From DATGJX01 sp963830545 (lineage in GTDB: Bacteria; Vulcanimicrobiota; Vulcanimicrobiia; Vulcanimicrobiales; Vulcanimicrobiaceae), in assembly GCA_963830545.1 (NCBI GenBank), contig CAWHMK010000001.1:1612001-1676000 (forward strand): 64,000 bases of DNA, given 5' to 3'. The position numbers and the translations under genes were made by a program. Below, in pieces: positions 27,655 through 36,949 of this stretch (its first letter is position 1; the number at the start of each line of letters is the position of its first letter). The notes below the pieces were generated by a model that was not told the DNA's origin, did no database searches, and worked only from the letters and a program-made list of their open reading frames with translations.

Positions 27655-27972
27655 ATGGTCGTATCATTGACGGGCGAGTGGGACATCTACCAGCGCGACG
27701 AACTGCGCGACCGGCTGCAGCCCGCGTACTACGAACCCTTCGTCGTTCTGGATCTCACAGCGGCAAAATACGTTACGAGCACGCTCGTCTGCGCGTTAAT
27801 CCTCGCCGATCAATACCGGCGGGAAAATCGGCTGCCGGGTGCGGCGCTCGCGGTGAAATCTGCGTTCGTCCGGCGCTTACTTGCGGCGACCGGACTGGAG
27901 GGCCGCTTTGCGGTTTTCGAAAGCGTAGAGGAGGCGCAGCGCGCGCTAGAGTCCGCCGACGCCGTTCGGTGA
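27655..27972 (+). CDS. STAS-domain protein (anti-sigma factor antagonist-like)
   Basis: About 105 residues, a single STAS domain as in SpoIIAA/RsbV-type antagonists: VVSLTGEWDIYQRDELRDRL, FVVLDLTAAKYVTSTLVCAL (the S/T phosphorylation loop) and a C-terminal AATGLEGRFAVFESVEEA. The VTST loop retains candidate phospho-acceptors. Two in-frame starts: ATG 27646 sits directly on the GGTAGG, while ATG 27655 has better spacing and fits the fold, so it is used. No partner kinase is nearby. Divergent from the tandem sedolisins and overlapping the end of the third sedolisin by 27 bases. Confidence 0.7.
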   Translation: MVVSLTGEWDIYQRDELRDRLQPAYYEPFVVLDLTAAKYVTSTLVCALILADQYRRENRLPGAALAVKSAFVRRLLAATGLEGRFAVFESVEEAQRALESADAVR

Positions 27973-29137
27973 ACCCAAGCCCGTCGGCAAATCGTAGCCG
28001 GCGGGCGGTATGTCGTGGAATGCGTTCTCGCGCGCGTACGAATATGCAGGTCCGCGCGGATTACCGGAAAGCGCGTACGCCGCCGCGACGAGCGGTGCGC
28101 CGATGCTCGTTCCGCCCGCAACGAGCCATCCGCCGGCGGTCGAATCGTACATCGAGACGCCGGTTTGCGGATCGGCAACTGCCGCAATGTCGACGGTTGA
28201 ACGTTTGGTCTTACAGCGATTCGGCGTTTGCCAGCGCGGCTTTTGTTCGTACGGACTGCACCCTTGACCCGTATACGACCACGCCGTTTCACGCCGCGAA
28301 CCGGCGCTGCCCGACAATGACGTGCCGCCGATTGCCGTGACGTATGGTGAGGCAGCGGGATAGAAACTCGATACCTGATCGCCCGCACTGACGGTAATTG
28401 CGACGCCCGGATGACGATAATGCGCGTCGTAAGACGTTTCACCGGACCACTCGGGCCCGTAATACGCTGTTGCCGATTGCCGTCGCACCCATGGCTGCCG
28501 CACGATCGACGCCTGCGCCCAAATCGTCGAACGAGGGCGATTTCACTTCGACGAGCAGAATGGTGCAGTTCGGACATACTGCGGAAATCATGTCGAGATC
28601 GAGCGAGATCTCTTCGTCCCATCCGGGATTCGGCGCCGGATACGAAGCCGGAATGCCGTACTCGTTTACCTTTTTGAAGCAGCCGGCGATCGACGTACAA
28701 GCGGGCAAACCGAATGCTCGCCGGTACACCGCGAGATCGCTTTCAGCCGCGGGATCGTCGTACGCGTCGACGACGGCTACGGTTCCGGCGCGGTTTTGCG
28801 AGGGCAACGCATAAGCGCTGCGCAAATCCTGCGGGTGCAGACCCGCGAGCAGATCGCCGGGCGTGTTTGCATCGCTGACGGGCGGAATATTTATGTCGAT
28901 CGCAATCGAGCAATTCGCCTGATCGACTTCAAAGGTGAGGTCGCAGCCGAGCTGTGCGCCCGGAAGCGCGGTCGGCGTACTACCCGGAAGCGCCGTCGGC
29001 GTGCTGCCCGGCAGGGCGGTGGGCGTGCTTTGCGTCACGCGCACGTCGCTTTGCGGAATCACGGCGTTGCGCTGCGCGGCGCAGGAGGCCGAACCCCAGA
29101 TCAAAGCGAGCGTCACAACGACCCTGAGAAGTTTCAC
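27946..29137 (-). CDS. Sedolisin-like secreted peptidase without pro-domain, one frameshift
   Basis: About 396 residues after repair. Signal sequence or lipobox (VTLALIWGSASC), then three copies of STPTALPG, then a catalytic domain: the Glu/Asp pair in DEEISLDLDM, the oxyanion Asp in VSAGDQVSS and the nucleophile in VAGGTSIGAP. The pro-kumamolisin domain of the other two sedolisins is missing. The frame changes near 28465; dropping one base reads GNSYYGPEWSGET, and 1192 nt is 3n+1. It follows the LuxR-type regulator gene by 36 bases on the same strand and may be the last gene of that operon. Confidence 0.78.
28959..29030. repeat. Three 24-bp tandem repeats inside the third sedolisin
   Basis: Units at 28959-28982, 28983-29006 and 29007-29030, diverged at a few positions. 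On the minus strand they encode three STPTALPG octapeptides just after the signal sequence, a proline/threonine spacer whose copy number probably varies between strains. Confidence 0.85.
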
Positions 29138-29173
29138 CGTGCGGACTCCTTGCGCGCAGGGAAGGCGAGGGCG

Positions 29174-31732
29174 CTACGCTTCTACCCACCCCTGACTGCT
29201 TGCTAACGCAACCGCTTCGCGCCGCCCGCTGCAGCTCAGTTTGCGGCAGATCGATCGAATGTGCGTGTCGACCGTGTAGGGGCTGCGACCGGTGCGCGCC
29301 GCAACGTCCTTTGTGCTCGCGCCTTTGGCAAGCAGTTGCAGCACTTCACGTTCGGCCGGCGTCAACGCGGTATAACCGCTGTGCGCCGCGCCCGCCGGAA
29401 GCGCTTGCAGCAAGCGTGCCATGCCGCCGAATTGTCCCGATGCGAGCCGCTCGAGCGCGCCTTCCAGCTCCCGATCGCCTGCCTGCCCGAGCCGAACTCG
29501 GTACATCGTGCGAACCGCTTGTGCCAACGCGCGCATACGAATCATCGGCGCCGTGAGTGCTCGCTCGGCATCTGTGATGAACCGATGTGCCGCCGCCTCA
29601 TGTCCGCGCACCAGATGCGCAAGCGCGAGGACGAGGCGCGCCTTGATGACATGCTTGCTCGACGCGTGACTGGTTTCCAATGCTGCGGCCGCTTCATCGA
29701 GTTCGCGCTCGCATTCTTCCTGCGCGCCCGCCGCGGCGGCATAAAGCGCCGCCTCGGCGGCTCGGAGCGATCGCTGCTCGCTCGTGCTTTGCACGCGCGC
29801 CGTTCCGGAAACGATCGCGTGGGCGGCGGCGAATTCGCGATTCCATGCAGCGCGCAGCGCGTCGACCATGACGACGGTCGAGGTTTTCAAACTCGGCAAC
29901 ATCGCTTGGCTCTCGCGCATTTGACGTTCCAATCCGTCCAACGCCGTGTCGTCGCCGCGCTCACCTTCGATCTCGTATGCTGCGACGAGCGCGAAAAGCC
30001 GGGCATGTGCGCTTGCGCCTTTGCGCGCGCATTCGCTCAAGTTCTCGAGGACGCGCAGACTTTCGCCGGGGTCGTCGCTGACGTCACGCGCGATTGTGTA
30101 CAACACGCTGTACGCGCGCGCGGCTAGGTCGTACAAATCGTTCGTCAGCGCAATCCGAATCGACGTCTGGGCGTACGTTCGCGCTTTCTCTTCCGAACCC
30201 GCGTAACGTTCGACGAAAGCCGCCTGCTGATAAACCCGGGCTCGCGATTCGTCGGGCAGCGATGCGTCGAGAAGATCCAACGCGAGGCGTGCCGACTGCT
30301 GCGCTCGATCGCCGCGCCCGGATCGCAGATAACCCGTCGCCAGTGTCGCCAGGATCGGCGCGCGGTAGCGCGCCGCCATGCTTTGGTCTTTCGCGTACGG
30401 CTCGAGCAACGTCACGCAGTCGCCGTCGAGGCGCACGAGTTCGAGTGCAAGGCGGTGCAGCAAACGCAACTTCAGATCGGCATCGTCTCCCGCCAAGTCG
30501 ATCGCGGACAAGAAGCCCGGCTGGGCGATCTCGAAGCGCCCCAAGCTCGCATCGATCATCGCGCGCAATCCGGTGGCGACGGCGCTGCTTCTGCGGGCGG
30601 CATCGGGCAGCACGTCCAGCGCCAGCGCGATCTTTTCGGCTTCACCGCGTTCGAACAGCGCAAACCCGTCGGACGCGATTATCCGAAGCACGTCATCGCC
30701 GGCGTGAGCTCGCGTATACAAAATCAATGCACCGGCCGCATCTCCACGCTCGTACAGCACCCGGGCCGCTTCGCACAGCGCGTGCAGCCATTCCGTTTCG
30801 CCCGCGCGCCGCAGCTCCGCTTCGAGAAAATCGCGGAAAAGGTCGTGATAGCGGTAGTCGCCGGGAGAGGTTTCCTGGAGGAACGTCGTTTTTGTGCGCA
30901 ACTCGTTCAAAAAAGCCGGAGCGGCGCCGAGCGCCTGTGCGACGGCAGTGTCGAACGTCGAAAACACGCAGCTGGCAAGCGCGAACGTGCGCTGCTCGGG
31001 CGTCAGCGAGGAGAAAATCTGCTCGGCCAAATACCGGTAAATCATCTCCCGGGTGCTGAAGGCGGCGGTGCGCAAGTCCATCGAGTGTGTGCGTGTGCGC
31101 AGCGCGATCGCAAGAGCAACGGGCCACCCTTCGGTAAGGTGGCGCAACGCCTCGACTTCCTGTAAGTCGATCTTGCTTTGCGTCTGTTCCGCCGCGGCGA
31201 GAGCCTCTTCGGTGGTAAACCGCAAGTCGTCCTCACCGACCGGAATATCCATGCGTCCGTACGCAACCCACGTTGCTACCGGCAAACCGACGTCGCTGCG
31301 CGCCGCGATGATCCATTTCAGACGGTCCGCCGTGCGCTCGATCAAATCCGACAAAAGCGCGATGGAAGCGGGATCCGCGGCCGCGTAATGAAGATCGTCC
31401 AAGACGATCGTGCACGTCGAATGTTTGAGATGTTCCGCGAACCAGTCGGAGAGCTGGCTGACCGGTTCGTCCGAGGCGCGAACGCGCTCCTGCATCTCGG
31501 GAAACGCCGCCAGAGCGCTCGGCGCAATCGGCTCGAGCGTTTCGCTGAGCCGCCGCACGAATGCGAGAAGCGTTCCATCCTCACGCCGCACGTCGTAGCG
31601 GACCGCGTTTAACCCGGCGCGTTCGATGAAATCGCGCAGCGCGATACTCTTGCCGAATCCCGCGGGTGCAACGATCAGCGTGACGGGAAACTGCGTCGCG
31701 TTCGCAAGGCGTTCGTGGATTCGAGCGCGCAT
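29174..31732 (-). CDS. LuxR-family transcriptional regulator with MalT-like (STAND) ATPase
   Basis: 852-residue regulator. N-terminal STAND NTPase with Walker A APAGFGKS at residues 22-29 and Walker B in STCTIVLDDLHYA, a long helical TPR-like sensor region, and a C-terminal LuxR-type winged helix-turn-helix (LTPAEREVLQLLAKGASTKD then SPYTVDTHIRSICRKL). In MalT relatives an inducer and ATP promote oligomerisation and DNA binding. The frame stays open back to 32407, but that part is the shadow of the decarboxylase; ATG 31732 begins the NTPase domain. It starts 8 bases after the decarboxylase stop. Confidence 0.9.
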   Translation of the reverse strand: MRARIHERLANATQFPVTLIVAPAGFGKSIALRDFIERAGLNAVRYDVRREDGTLLAFVRRLSETLEPIAPSALAAFPEMQERVRASDEPVSQLSDWFAEHLKHSTCTIVLDDLHYAAADPASIALLSDLIERTADRLKWIIAARSDVGLPVATWVAYGRMDIPVGEDDLRFTTEEALAAAEQTQSKIDLQEVEALRHLTEGWPVALAIALRTRTHSMDLRTAAFSTREMIYRYLAEQIFSSLTPEQRTFALASCVFSTFDTAVAQALGAAPAFLNELRTKTTFLQETSPGDYRYHDLFRDFLEAELRRAGETEWLHALCEAARVLYERGDAAGALILYTRAHAGDDVLRIIASDGFALFERGEAEKIALALDVLPDAARRSSAVATGLRAMIDASLGRFEIAQPGFLSAIDLAGDDADLKLRLLHRLALELVRLDGDCVTLLEPYAKDQSMAARYRAPILATLATGYLRSGRGDRAQQSARLALDLLDASLPDESRARVYQQAAFVERYAGSEEKARTYAQTSIRIALTNDLYDLAARAYSVLYTIARDVSDDPGESLRVLENLSECARKGASAHARLFALVAAYEIEGERGDDTALDGLERQMRESQAMLPSLKTSTVVMVDALRAAWNREFAAAHAIVSGTARVQSTSEQRSLRAAEAALYAAAAGAQEECERELDEAAAALETSHASSKHVIKARLVLALAHLVRGHEAAAHRFITDAERALTAPMIRMRALAQAVRTMYRVRLGQAGDRELEGALERLASGQFGGMARLLQALPAGAAHSGYTALTPAEREVLQLLAKGASTKDVAARTGRSPYTVDTHIRSICRKLSCSGRREAVALASSQGWVEA

Positions 31733-31740
31733 GGACGAGC

Positions 31741-33207
31741 CTACGTCAACTGGCGGGCAGCTTCCCCTACGATTCGGCGCAGCTCCGTGAGAAGCAGATC
31801 GAGATCCGCATCCTGCGTGCGGTGATTGGTGATGCACACGCGCATGGCGCGACGGCCGCAGACCGTCGTGGATGAAATCACGGCGATGCCGCTTTCCTGG
31901 AGGCGCACTACGGCTTCGTCCGTGAGGCAGTCGAGCAGCTCGCCGGAAACACCGGCAATGCGCGGACGGAAGCACACGATCTGGAGTTCGACCGGTGCGG
32001 CGAGTTCGAAACATTGCTCGGCGGAGATGCGCTGTTCCAGATAGCGTGCCTGCAGGCAATTGCGCTCCATTGCGCGTGCCAAACCGTTCGCGCCGTGCTC
32101 TTTTACGGTGAACCAGACTTTGAGCGCGCGAAATCCGCGGGAGAGATCGGTTCCGTAATCCGTGAACCAGGGCGCCCCGGCGCCAAGCCCGCGATCCATG
32201 CGCGTGATGTACGCGCCGTCGCTCGCAAACGTCGAGCGATGAATCGCGCCGTCCCGGACGAGCACGCATCCGCAGTCGTACGGCACGTGCAGCCACTTGT
32301 GAAAATCGAATGCGATCGAATCCGCGCGCTCTAGGCCCCGCAGCTTCGGCCGCAGCTGCTCGGACAAGTACGCCGTCGCTCCGAACGCGCCGTCGACGTG
32401 AAACCACAAGTCTTCACGCTCGGCCAGATCGGCGATTGCGTCGAGCGGATCGATCGCGCCGACGTCGACCGTGCCGGCATTGCCGATGATGACGAACGGC
32501 TCGAGGCCGGCTTCGCGGTCCCGTGCAATCGCACGAGCAACAGCCTCGGGTTCGATGCGATGTGCACTATCTGCCGGCAGAATGCGAAGATTCGACGAAC
32601 CGAGCCCCGCATTTTCGAATGCTTTGCGAACGGATGCGTGCGTGGCTGAGGACGCATAGCCGACGAGGCGGTGCGCGTTTTGATTCACACCGGACTCACG
32701 CACGTCTTGCCCCAACGCTTGCGTGCGCGCGACGAGAATAGCGGCCAGATTGGCGGAGGACGTTCCGCTTACCAGCACGCCGCTCGCGTCTTGCGGCCAG
32801 CCGTACAGATCGCAAAACCATCGGACGACTTGGCGCTCGACGTAGACGGCACCGTGGTCGCGTCCGCCGACGTTGGAGTTCATCATGGCGGCGAGCATGT
32901 CGGCGATAGCGCCGGACGGCGTGCCCGAGCCGTGCACCCATCCCCAAAAGCGCGGATGAATGTTGCCGGTCGTGTACGGCAGAACGGCGCCGGCAAATTC
33001 TCGATAGACGTCTTCGAAAGCGGTGCCGTCTTGCGGCATCGGCCGCTGCAACTGCGCCTTCACGTCATCCGGAACGGGTTGCCACACGGCGCGTTCTCGC
33101 ACGTTTTGGACGCAGTCGAGCGCATCGTCGAGCGCGCGGTGCGCCGCCGCTCGAAAGCGCGGCCAGTCAGCCGGATCCAACACGGTCGATGAGCGCCTGA
33201 AATGCAT
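31741..33207 (-). CDS. PLP-dependent group II decarboxylase (aromatic amino acid decarboxylase-like)
   Basis: 488-residue fold-type I enzyme of the glutamate/aromatic-L-amino-acid decarboxylase family. Landmarks are TGNIHPRFWGWVHGSGTPSG, GVLVSGTSSANLAAI, the cofactor-stacking region NAGTVDVGAIDPLD, the cofactor Asp in LWFHVDGAFGA and the Schiff-base lysine in FDFHKWLHVPYDCG (Lys304). Substrate cannot be read from the sequence. The start ATG 33207 lies inside the end of the ATP-grasp gene (41-base overlap), implying coupling. The product could be an amine used by, or made by, the neighbouring ligase. Confidence 0.88.
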   Translation of the reverse strand: MHFRRSSTVLDPADWPRFRAAAHRALDDALDCVQNVRERAVWQPVPDDVKAQLQRPMPQDGTAFEDVYREFAGAVLPYTTGNIHPRFWGWVHGSGTPSGAIADMLAAMMNSNVGGRDHGAVYVERQVVRWFCDLYGWPQDASGVLVSGTSSANLAAILVARTQALGQDVRESGVNQNAHRLVGYASSATHASVRKAFENAGLGSSNLRILPADSAHRIEPEAVARAIARDREAGLEPFVIIGNAGTVDVGAIDPLDAIADLAEREDLWFHVDGAFGATAYLSEQLRPKLRGLERADSIAFDFHKWLHVPYDCGCVLVRDGAIHRSTFASDGAYITRMDRGLGAGAPWFTDYGTDLSRGFRALKVWFTVKEHGANGLARAMERNCLQARYLEQRISAEQCFELAAPVELQIVCFRPRIAGVSGELLDCLTDEAVVRLQESGIAVISSTTVCGRRAMRVCITNHRTQDADLDLLLTELRRIVGEAARQLT

Positions 33208-34583
33208 CGAAAATGCGCTGCGCGTGCGGAATTTTGTACGCGAACATCTGCGGATCGTCTCCGGCATGAACTACCATCGCCGGATCCACCTCGAACACGA
33301 GAAGCCGGCCGTCGCGTTCGATCGAGCAGTCGATGCCGAAATACTCCAAGCCGGTTGCCTGAGCGATGCTGCGCAATGCGGTCTGCAGCGGCGCCGGAAA
33401 CACGTCCTCGAAATGACTCAGGAAATGCGCTTCCTCCTCGCGCATCCAGAGCGTTTCGCGCATCGGCGTATTGTAATAGTGGATCATCCAATCCGCCGAA
33501 ATCGCAAGGTGATACGGAAACGGCACGCCGTCGACGACGATGATGCGGTACTTTCGGTAGTATCCGTCGCCGCCGCGGAAATCGACGAAGGGCATGACGT
33601 AGAACGCTTCGCCCGCTACGCGCTTCGCGTAGGCTGCAAGTTCTCGCGCATTCGACACACGCGCGAGATCGCGCCCGGCTTGGGATCCGACGGGCCGCAC
33701 GAGCAGCGGATATTCCACGCCGGGATTGCCCGCTTCGAGCGCTTTGCGCGGCACACGCTCCACGACCGGCGCGTGGAGATCCGGAATTTGCGCGAGGATT
33801 CGCGAGACATTCACGCGATTGGCGGCGAGAATCTTCCGCGGATCGTTGATGTGCGGCAGCCCGATGCGGCGCAGCATGTCGGATGCGAGCGCCAGCGCTT
33901 GCGCGTTTTCGTCCGATTCACCGATTGCGGTGAAGACGACGTCGGCTTGCGGAATCGCGGCGGAGTTGCTCTGCTGCGGCGAAAGAATGTAGAGTTTGTG
34001 CACCGTCGTGGTGCGCCGGTCGACGAGAAAGTCGAACGGAACGTTGGCTTGCCAATCGCCGGGCGTCACCAGCGCGAGCAACCGCCGCTGCTCTTGCGGT
34101 GCGTATCGGCTGAACAACGCTTTGCGTTCGAGCACGCGGCGCTGGTGGTAGAGTGCTTTGGGGATGTTGCGATCGATTTGCTCGATTTCGTACATCGCGT
34201 TGTGCGCGGTCAGGTCGGCGTCGTCTTGCGCGAGCACGCGTTGATAGCACCGGCGCGCTTCCGCGAAGCGTCCCGCGCGCACGTGCAGCGATCCCAGCCC
34301 CGTTAATGCGCTCGAAAAAGCCGGATCCAACGCAAGCGCCCGTTCGTATGCCTGGCGTGCTTCTTCGAATTCACCCGCATCGACGAGTGCCGTGCCGAGA
34401 TTCGCGTGCAGCATCGGCACGCCGGGCTGCGACGGCGATTCCATCGCGAAACGCGGTAATCGCCTGCGCGATCCGCCCCTGCGCGTGCAGCGTCAATGCG
34501 CGACGGTTCGCCTCGACGGCGGCGGGCGTCGGTTCCGGCGGCCCCTGCGAAGCGGAACTGGGCACTGACGTGTCGTGTATCAA
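33167..34583 (-). CDS. TPR and ATP-grasp domain protein, one frameshift
   Basis: About 471 residues after repair: N-terminal tetratricopeptide repeats (HANLGTALVDAGEFEEARQA, ALTGLGSLHVRAGRFAEARR), a middle domain, and a C-terminal RimK-like ATP-grasp (PLLVRPVGSQAGRDL for ATP, YRKYRIIVVDGVPFPYHLAI, and the metal-binding YFGIDCSIERDGRLLVFEVDPA). ATP-grasp enzymes join a carboxylate to an amine or thiol through an acyl-phosphate. The first TPR half (VEANRRALTLHAQGRIAQAI) is in another frame; the break is at about 34435-34450 and 1417 nt is 3n+1. The only upstream start is TTG 34583, which overlaps the GTG of the divergent GGDEF gene. Substrate unknown. Confidence 0.78.
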
Positions 34584-35678
34584 ACAGGTGTCCTTCTGTT
34601 GGCGGTTCTCTGTTTATTCTTCGGCGCCTATGGCGCGCGCATGAGGAATCGCGCTTTGGCCGCAGCGCTGAAGTTGGATGCGGTCGTGCGGCGCGAATCC
34701 GATTTACTCGAAGCCGTTCGCGTCCTCACCGCGGCATCCCGCGAATCGACGCAGGCCGTGCTCACGGCATTGGATCGCACGCTGCGCGTTCTGGAGCCCT
34801 CGCTCGATGCGGTGCTCGTCTTCAAGCCGGACGAAGAGGCTTTAGAGTGCGTGCACGCGGCGGGCGCGCGCACCGAGCACTTCTGCGGCCTACGCATTTC
34901 ACGCGATAGCGCCGCTTCACTGCCCGCGCGTGCCGCGTTATGCGGACACCGCGTCGATCTCGCAGGCGATGCGAAACCCGTCATTCCGACGGATCGCGCG
35001 GCGCTCGCGGTGCCGATGATCGGCGCCGATGGGCTTGCAGCCGTGGTTTACGCAGCAACGACGGAGCGATGCATCGCCGCGTGCGACGGAATCGTCCGAG
35101 CGGTCGCGCAGGCCGCCGCTCCGTACGTGCTTGCGGCTGAGCGCGAAACCGACCGGCGCAGCGCGACATACGACGGTTTGACCGGATTGCATACGCCGCA
35201 ATCGTTTCGCGTGAAACTGCAGGAAGAGCTGTCGCGGGCGCGTCTGACGCCGCACGCATCGCTCGCGCTGTGGTTCATCGACACGGATCATTTCAAGTGC
35301 GTGAACGACACGTTCGGACACGCTGCGGGCGATGCGGTACTCCAACGCATGGCGGCGCTGCTGCGCGAGCACACGGTGCCGCAGGTCGATCTTCCCGCTC
35401 GCAACGGAGGCGATGAATTCTGCGCGATCGTGCGAAACGCGCACAAGGTGAGCGCGATTGCACGCGCACAAAGTTTCTGCCAAGCGGTTCGCGAGTGCAA
35501 TTTCGGGATCGACGTGCGTATTACCGCTAGCATCGGAGTCGCTGCATATCCGTATGACGCGGCCGGCGCGAACGAATTGCTCGAAATGGCCGACGCGGCA
35601 ATGTATCACAGTAAGCGCTCAGGTCGCGACCGGGTCTCGTTCGCGGTGGGCGGCAAGTCCTTCGCAGTCTTTTCCTGA
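34575..35678 (+). CDS. Membrane-anchored GGDEF protein (diguanylate cyclase)
   Basis: 367 residues: one N-terminal transmembrane helix (GVLLLAVLCLFFGAYGA), a GAF-like sensor region (~45-185), and a GGDEF domain with YDGLTGLHTPQSFRVKL, the catalytic GGDEF at 278-282 and DVRITASIGVAAYP. The active-site motif is intact, so it should make cyclic di-GMP. No RxxD inhibitory site is visible before GGDEF. The GTG start at 34575 overlaps the start of the divergent ATP-grasp gene by nine bases, leaving no separate promoter region. Confidence 0.88.
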   Translation: MYQTGVLLLAVLCLFFGAYGARMRNRALAAALKLDAVVRRESDLLEAVRVLTAASRESTQAVLTALDRTLRVLEPSLDAVLVFKPDEEALECVHAAGARTEHFCGLRISRDSAASLPARAALCGHRVDLAGDAKPVIPTDRAALAVPMIGADGLAAVVYAATTERCIAACDGIVRAVAQAAAPYVLAAERETDRRSATYDGLTGLHTPQSFRVKLQEELSRARLTPHASLALWFIDTDHFKCVNDTFGHAAGDAVLQRMAALLREHTVPQVDLPARNGGDEFCAIVRNAHKVSAIARAQSFCQAVRECNFGIDVRITASIGVAAYPYDAAGANELLEMADAAMYHSKRSGRDRVSFAVGGKSFAVFS

Positions 35679-35716
35679 GACTTTACTGAAAAGCGATTCG
35701 CGGATGCGCCGCGAAC

Positions 35717-36949
35717 ATGGCTGCCGTGATCGTTGCTCTCCTGTCGGTCCTCGGACGTCCGAACATGCTCGACCGCGAGGTCAGCGCGCTAACGACGGCC
35801 CTGCTGCTGCACGCCTCGCCGGGCACGCTGGTCGATCCGGCGCGGGCGGCCGCTGCAATGCGGCTGGAAGAATTCCGCACGCCGGTATGGGTCGTCACGA
35901 TCGCGTTGGAAATAACGGTTCTCGCGTGGTTCTGGAGTTCGGGCTGGTCGGCACGCCTGCGCGACAGATTGCGCTCGATCGTGCGATCGGAATTTGCGGT
36001 GCGGTTTTTCGCGGGCGCGGCGCTGGCGGGCATCGCGAAACTCGCGACGATCGTTCCGCAAGCAATCGAGTATCGCTACATGCGCATCTTGGATCTCAAC
36101 AACGTGCTGTTCCGCAGCTGGCTCGTGGAGTGGTTCGCCGCGACGCTGCTCGCGATGGCCGTGGCCGGCACGATCGCTGGGGCCGTTCTTTGGCTTGCGG
36201 ACCGCACGCATCAATGGTATTTGTACACGATTGCCGGCGTAATCGGTTTTACGCTGCTCGTTACCTATGCTAATCCGTATATCATCGCTCCGGGCTACTC
36301 GCATTTTTCTACGCCCGCACTCACCGCTTCGCTGAAGCGCGATCTCGATCGGCTCGAATCGCGGGCCGGCGTGAGCGTACCCGTGCTGCAAGAAGATTTG
36401 GCGCGCCGCACGCACCTCGATGCGGCTTACGTCATGGGCTGGGGCGGATCGCAGCGCGCGGTGATTTCCGATACGATGTTCGCCGGATCGACGCCGGGCG
36501 AGATCCGGTTCGTGTTCGCGCGATCGATTGCTTGGGTTGCCGCAAATAGCGGCCTGCACGTAGCACTCGTTCAGGGCGCGTTTCTCGTCATCGGAACGGC
36601 GCTCGCGGTTTTCATTTCGGATCGCATCGGTTTTCGTCGGGATGACGATCCGGTCTCGCGTTTGGCATTGCTCGGCGCCGTTATGGGCGGCGTGTACTTG
36701 GTTGCGGTGCCGTTCTATAACGGCTATGCCCGCAACGTGGATCGCGCGACGGATGCAGCCGCGATAGCGCTGACCGGAGATCGCGCCTCGGCGATCCGGC
36801 TGGAAATCCGCCGGACCGATCAAGCACTTGCGCCGCTTTGCCCGAATCCGTTCGTCTATTGGTATTTCGACTCGCAGGTGCCGGCCGGATCGCGAATCAG
36901 TACGCTCCAGGGTACGCCGGATTATTGCGGCTCTACGCAGCGCCGGTGA
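35717..36949 (+). CDS. M48 (Ste24-like) membrane peptidase homolog, zinc motif lost
   Basis: 410 residues with several membrane helices (VWVVTIALEITVLAWFW, FFAGAALAGIAKLATI, WFAATLLAMAVAGTIAGAVL, LYTIAGVIGFTLLVTY and two more near 285 and 325). The layout and segments such as YVMGWGGSQRAVISDTMF and STPGEIRFVFA are those of Ste24/CAAX prenyl protease-like M48 enzymes. Where these have HELGH, this protein has RSIAW at residues 269-273. The later ExxxD zinc site is also altered (ARNVDRATDAAAIAL keeps only the Asp). It cannot bind zinc in the usual way and is predicted to be a pseudoprotease. The frame is intact and codon use is normal, so it is probably expressed. Confidence 0.8.
   Translation: MAAVIVALLSVLGRPNMLDREVSALTTALLLHASPGTLVDPARAAAAMRLEEFRTPVWVVTIALEITVLAWFWSSGWSARLRDRLRSIVRSEFAVRFFAGAALAGIAKLATIVPQAIEYRYMRILDLNNVLFRSWLVEWFAATLLAMAVAGTIAGAVLWLADRTHQWYLYTIAGVIGFTLLVTYANPYIIAPGYSHFSTPALTASLKRDLDRLESRAGVSVPVLQEDLARRTHLDAAYVMGWGGSQRAVISDTMFAGSTPGEIRFVFARSIAWVAANSGLHVALVQGAFLVIGTALAVFISDRIGFRRDDDPVSRLALLGAVMGGVYLVAVPFYNGYARNVDRATDAAAIALTGDRASAIRLEIRRTDQALAPLCPNPFVYWYFDSQVPAGSRISTLQGTPDYCGSTQRR

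Noticed and set aside
31733..32407. A 225-residue N-terminal extension of the MalT-like regulator
   Set aside because: It lies over the decarboxylase gene in another frame, has no domain, and the STAND NTPase begins right at ATG 31732.
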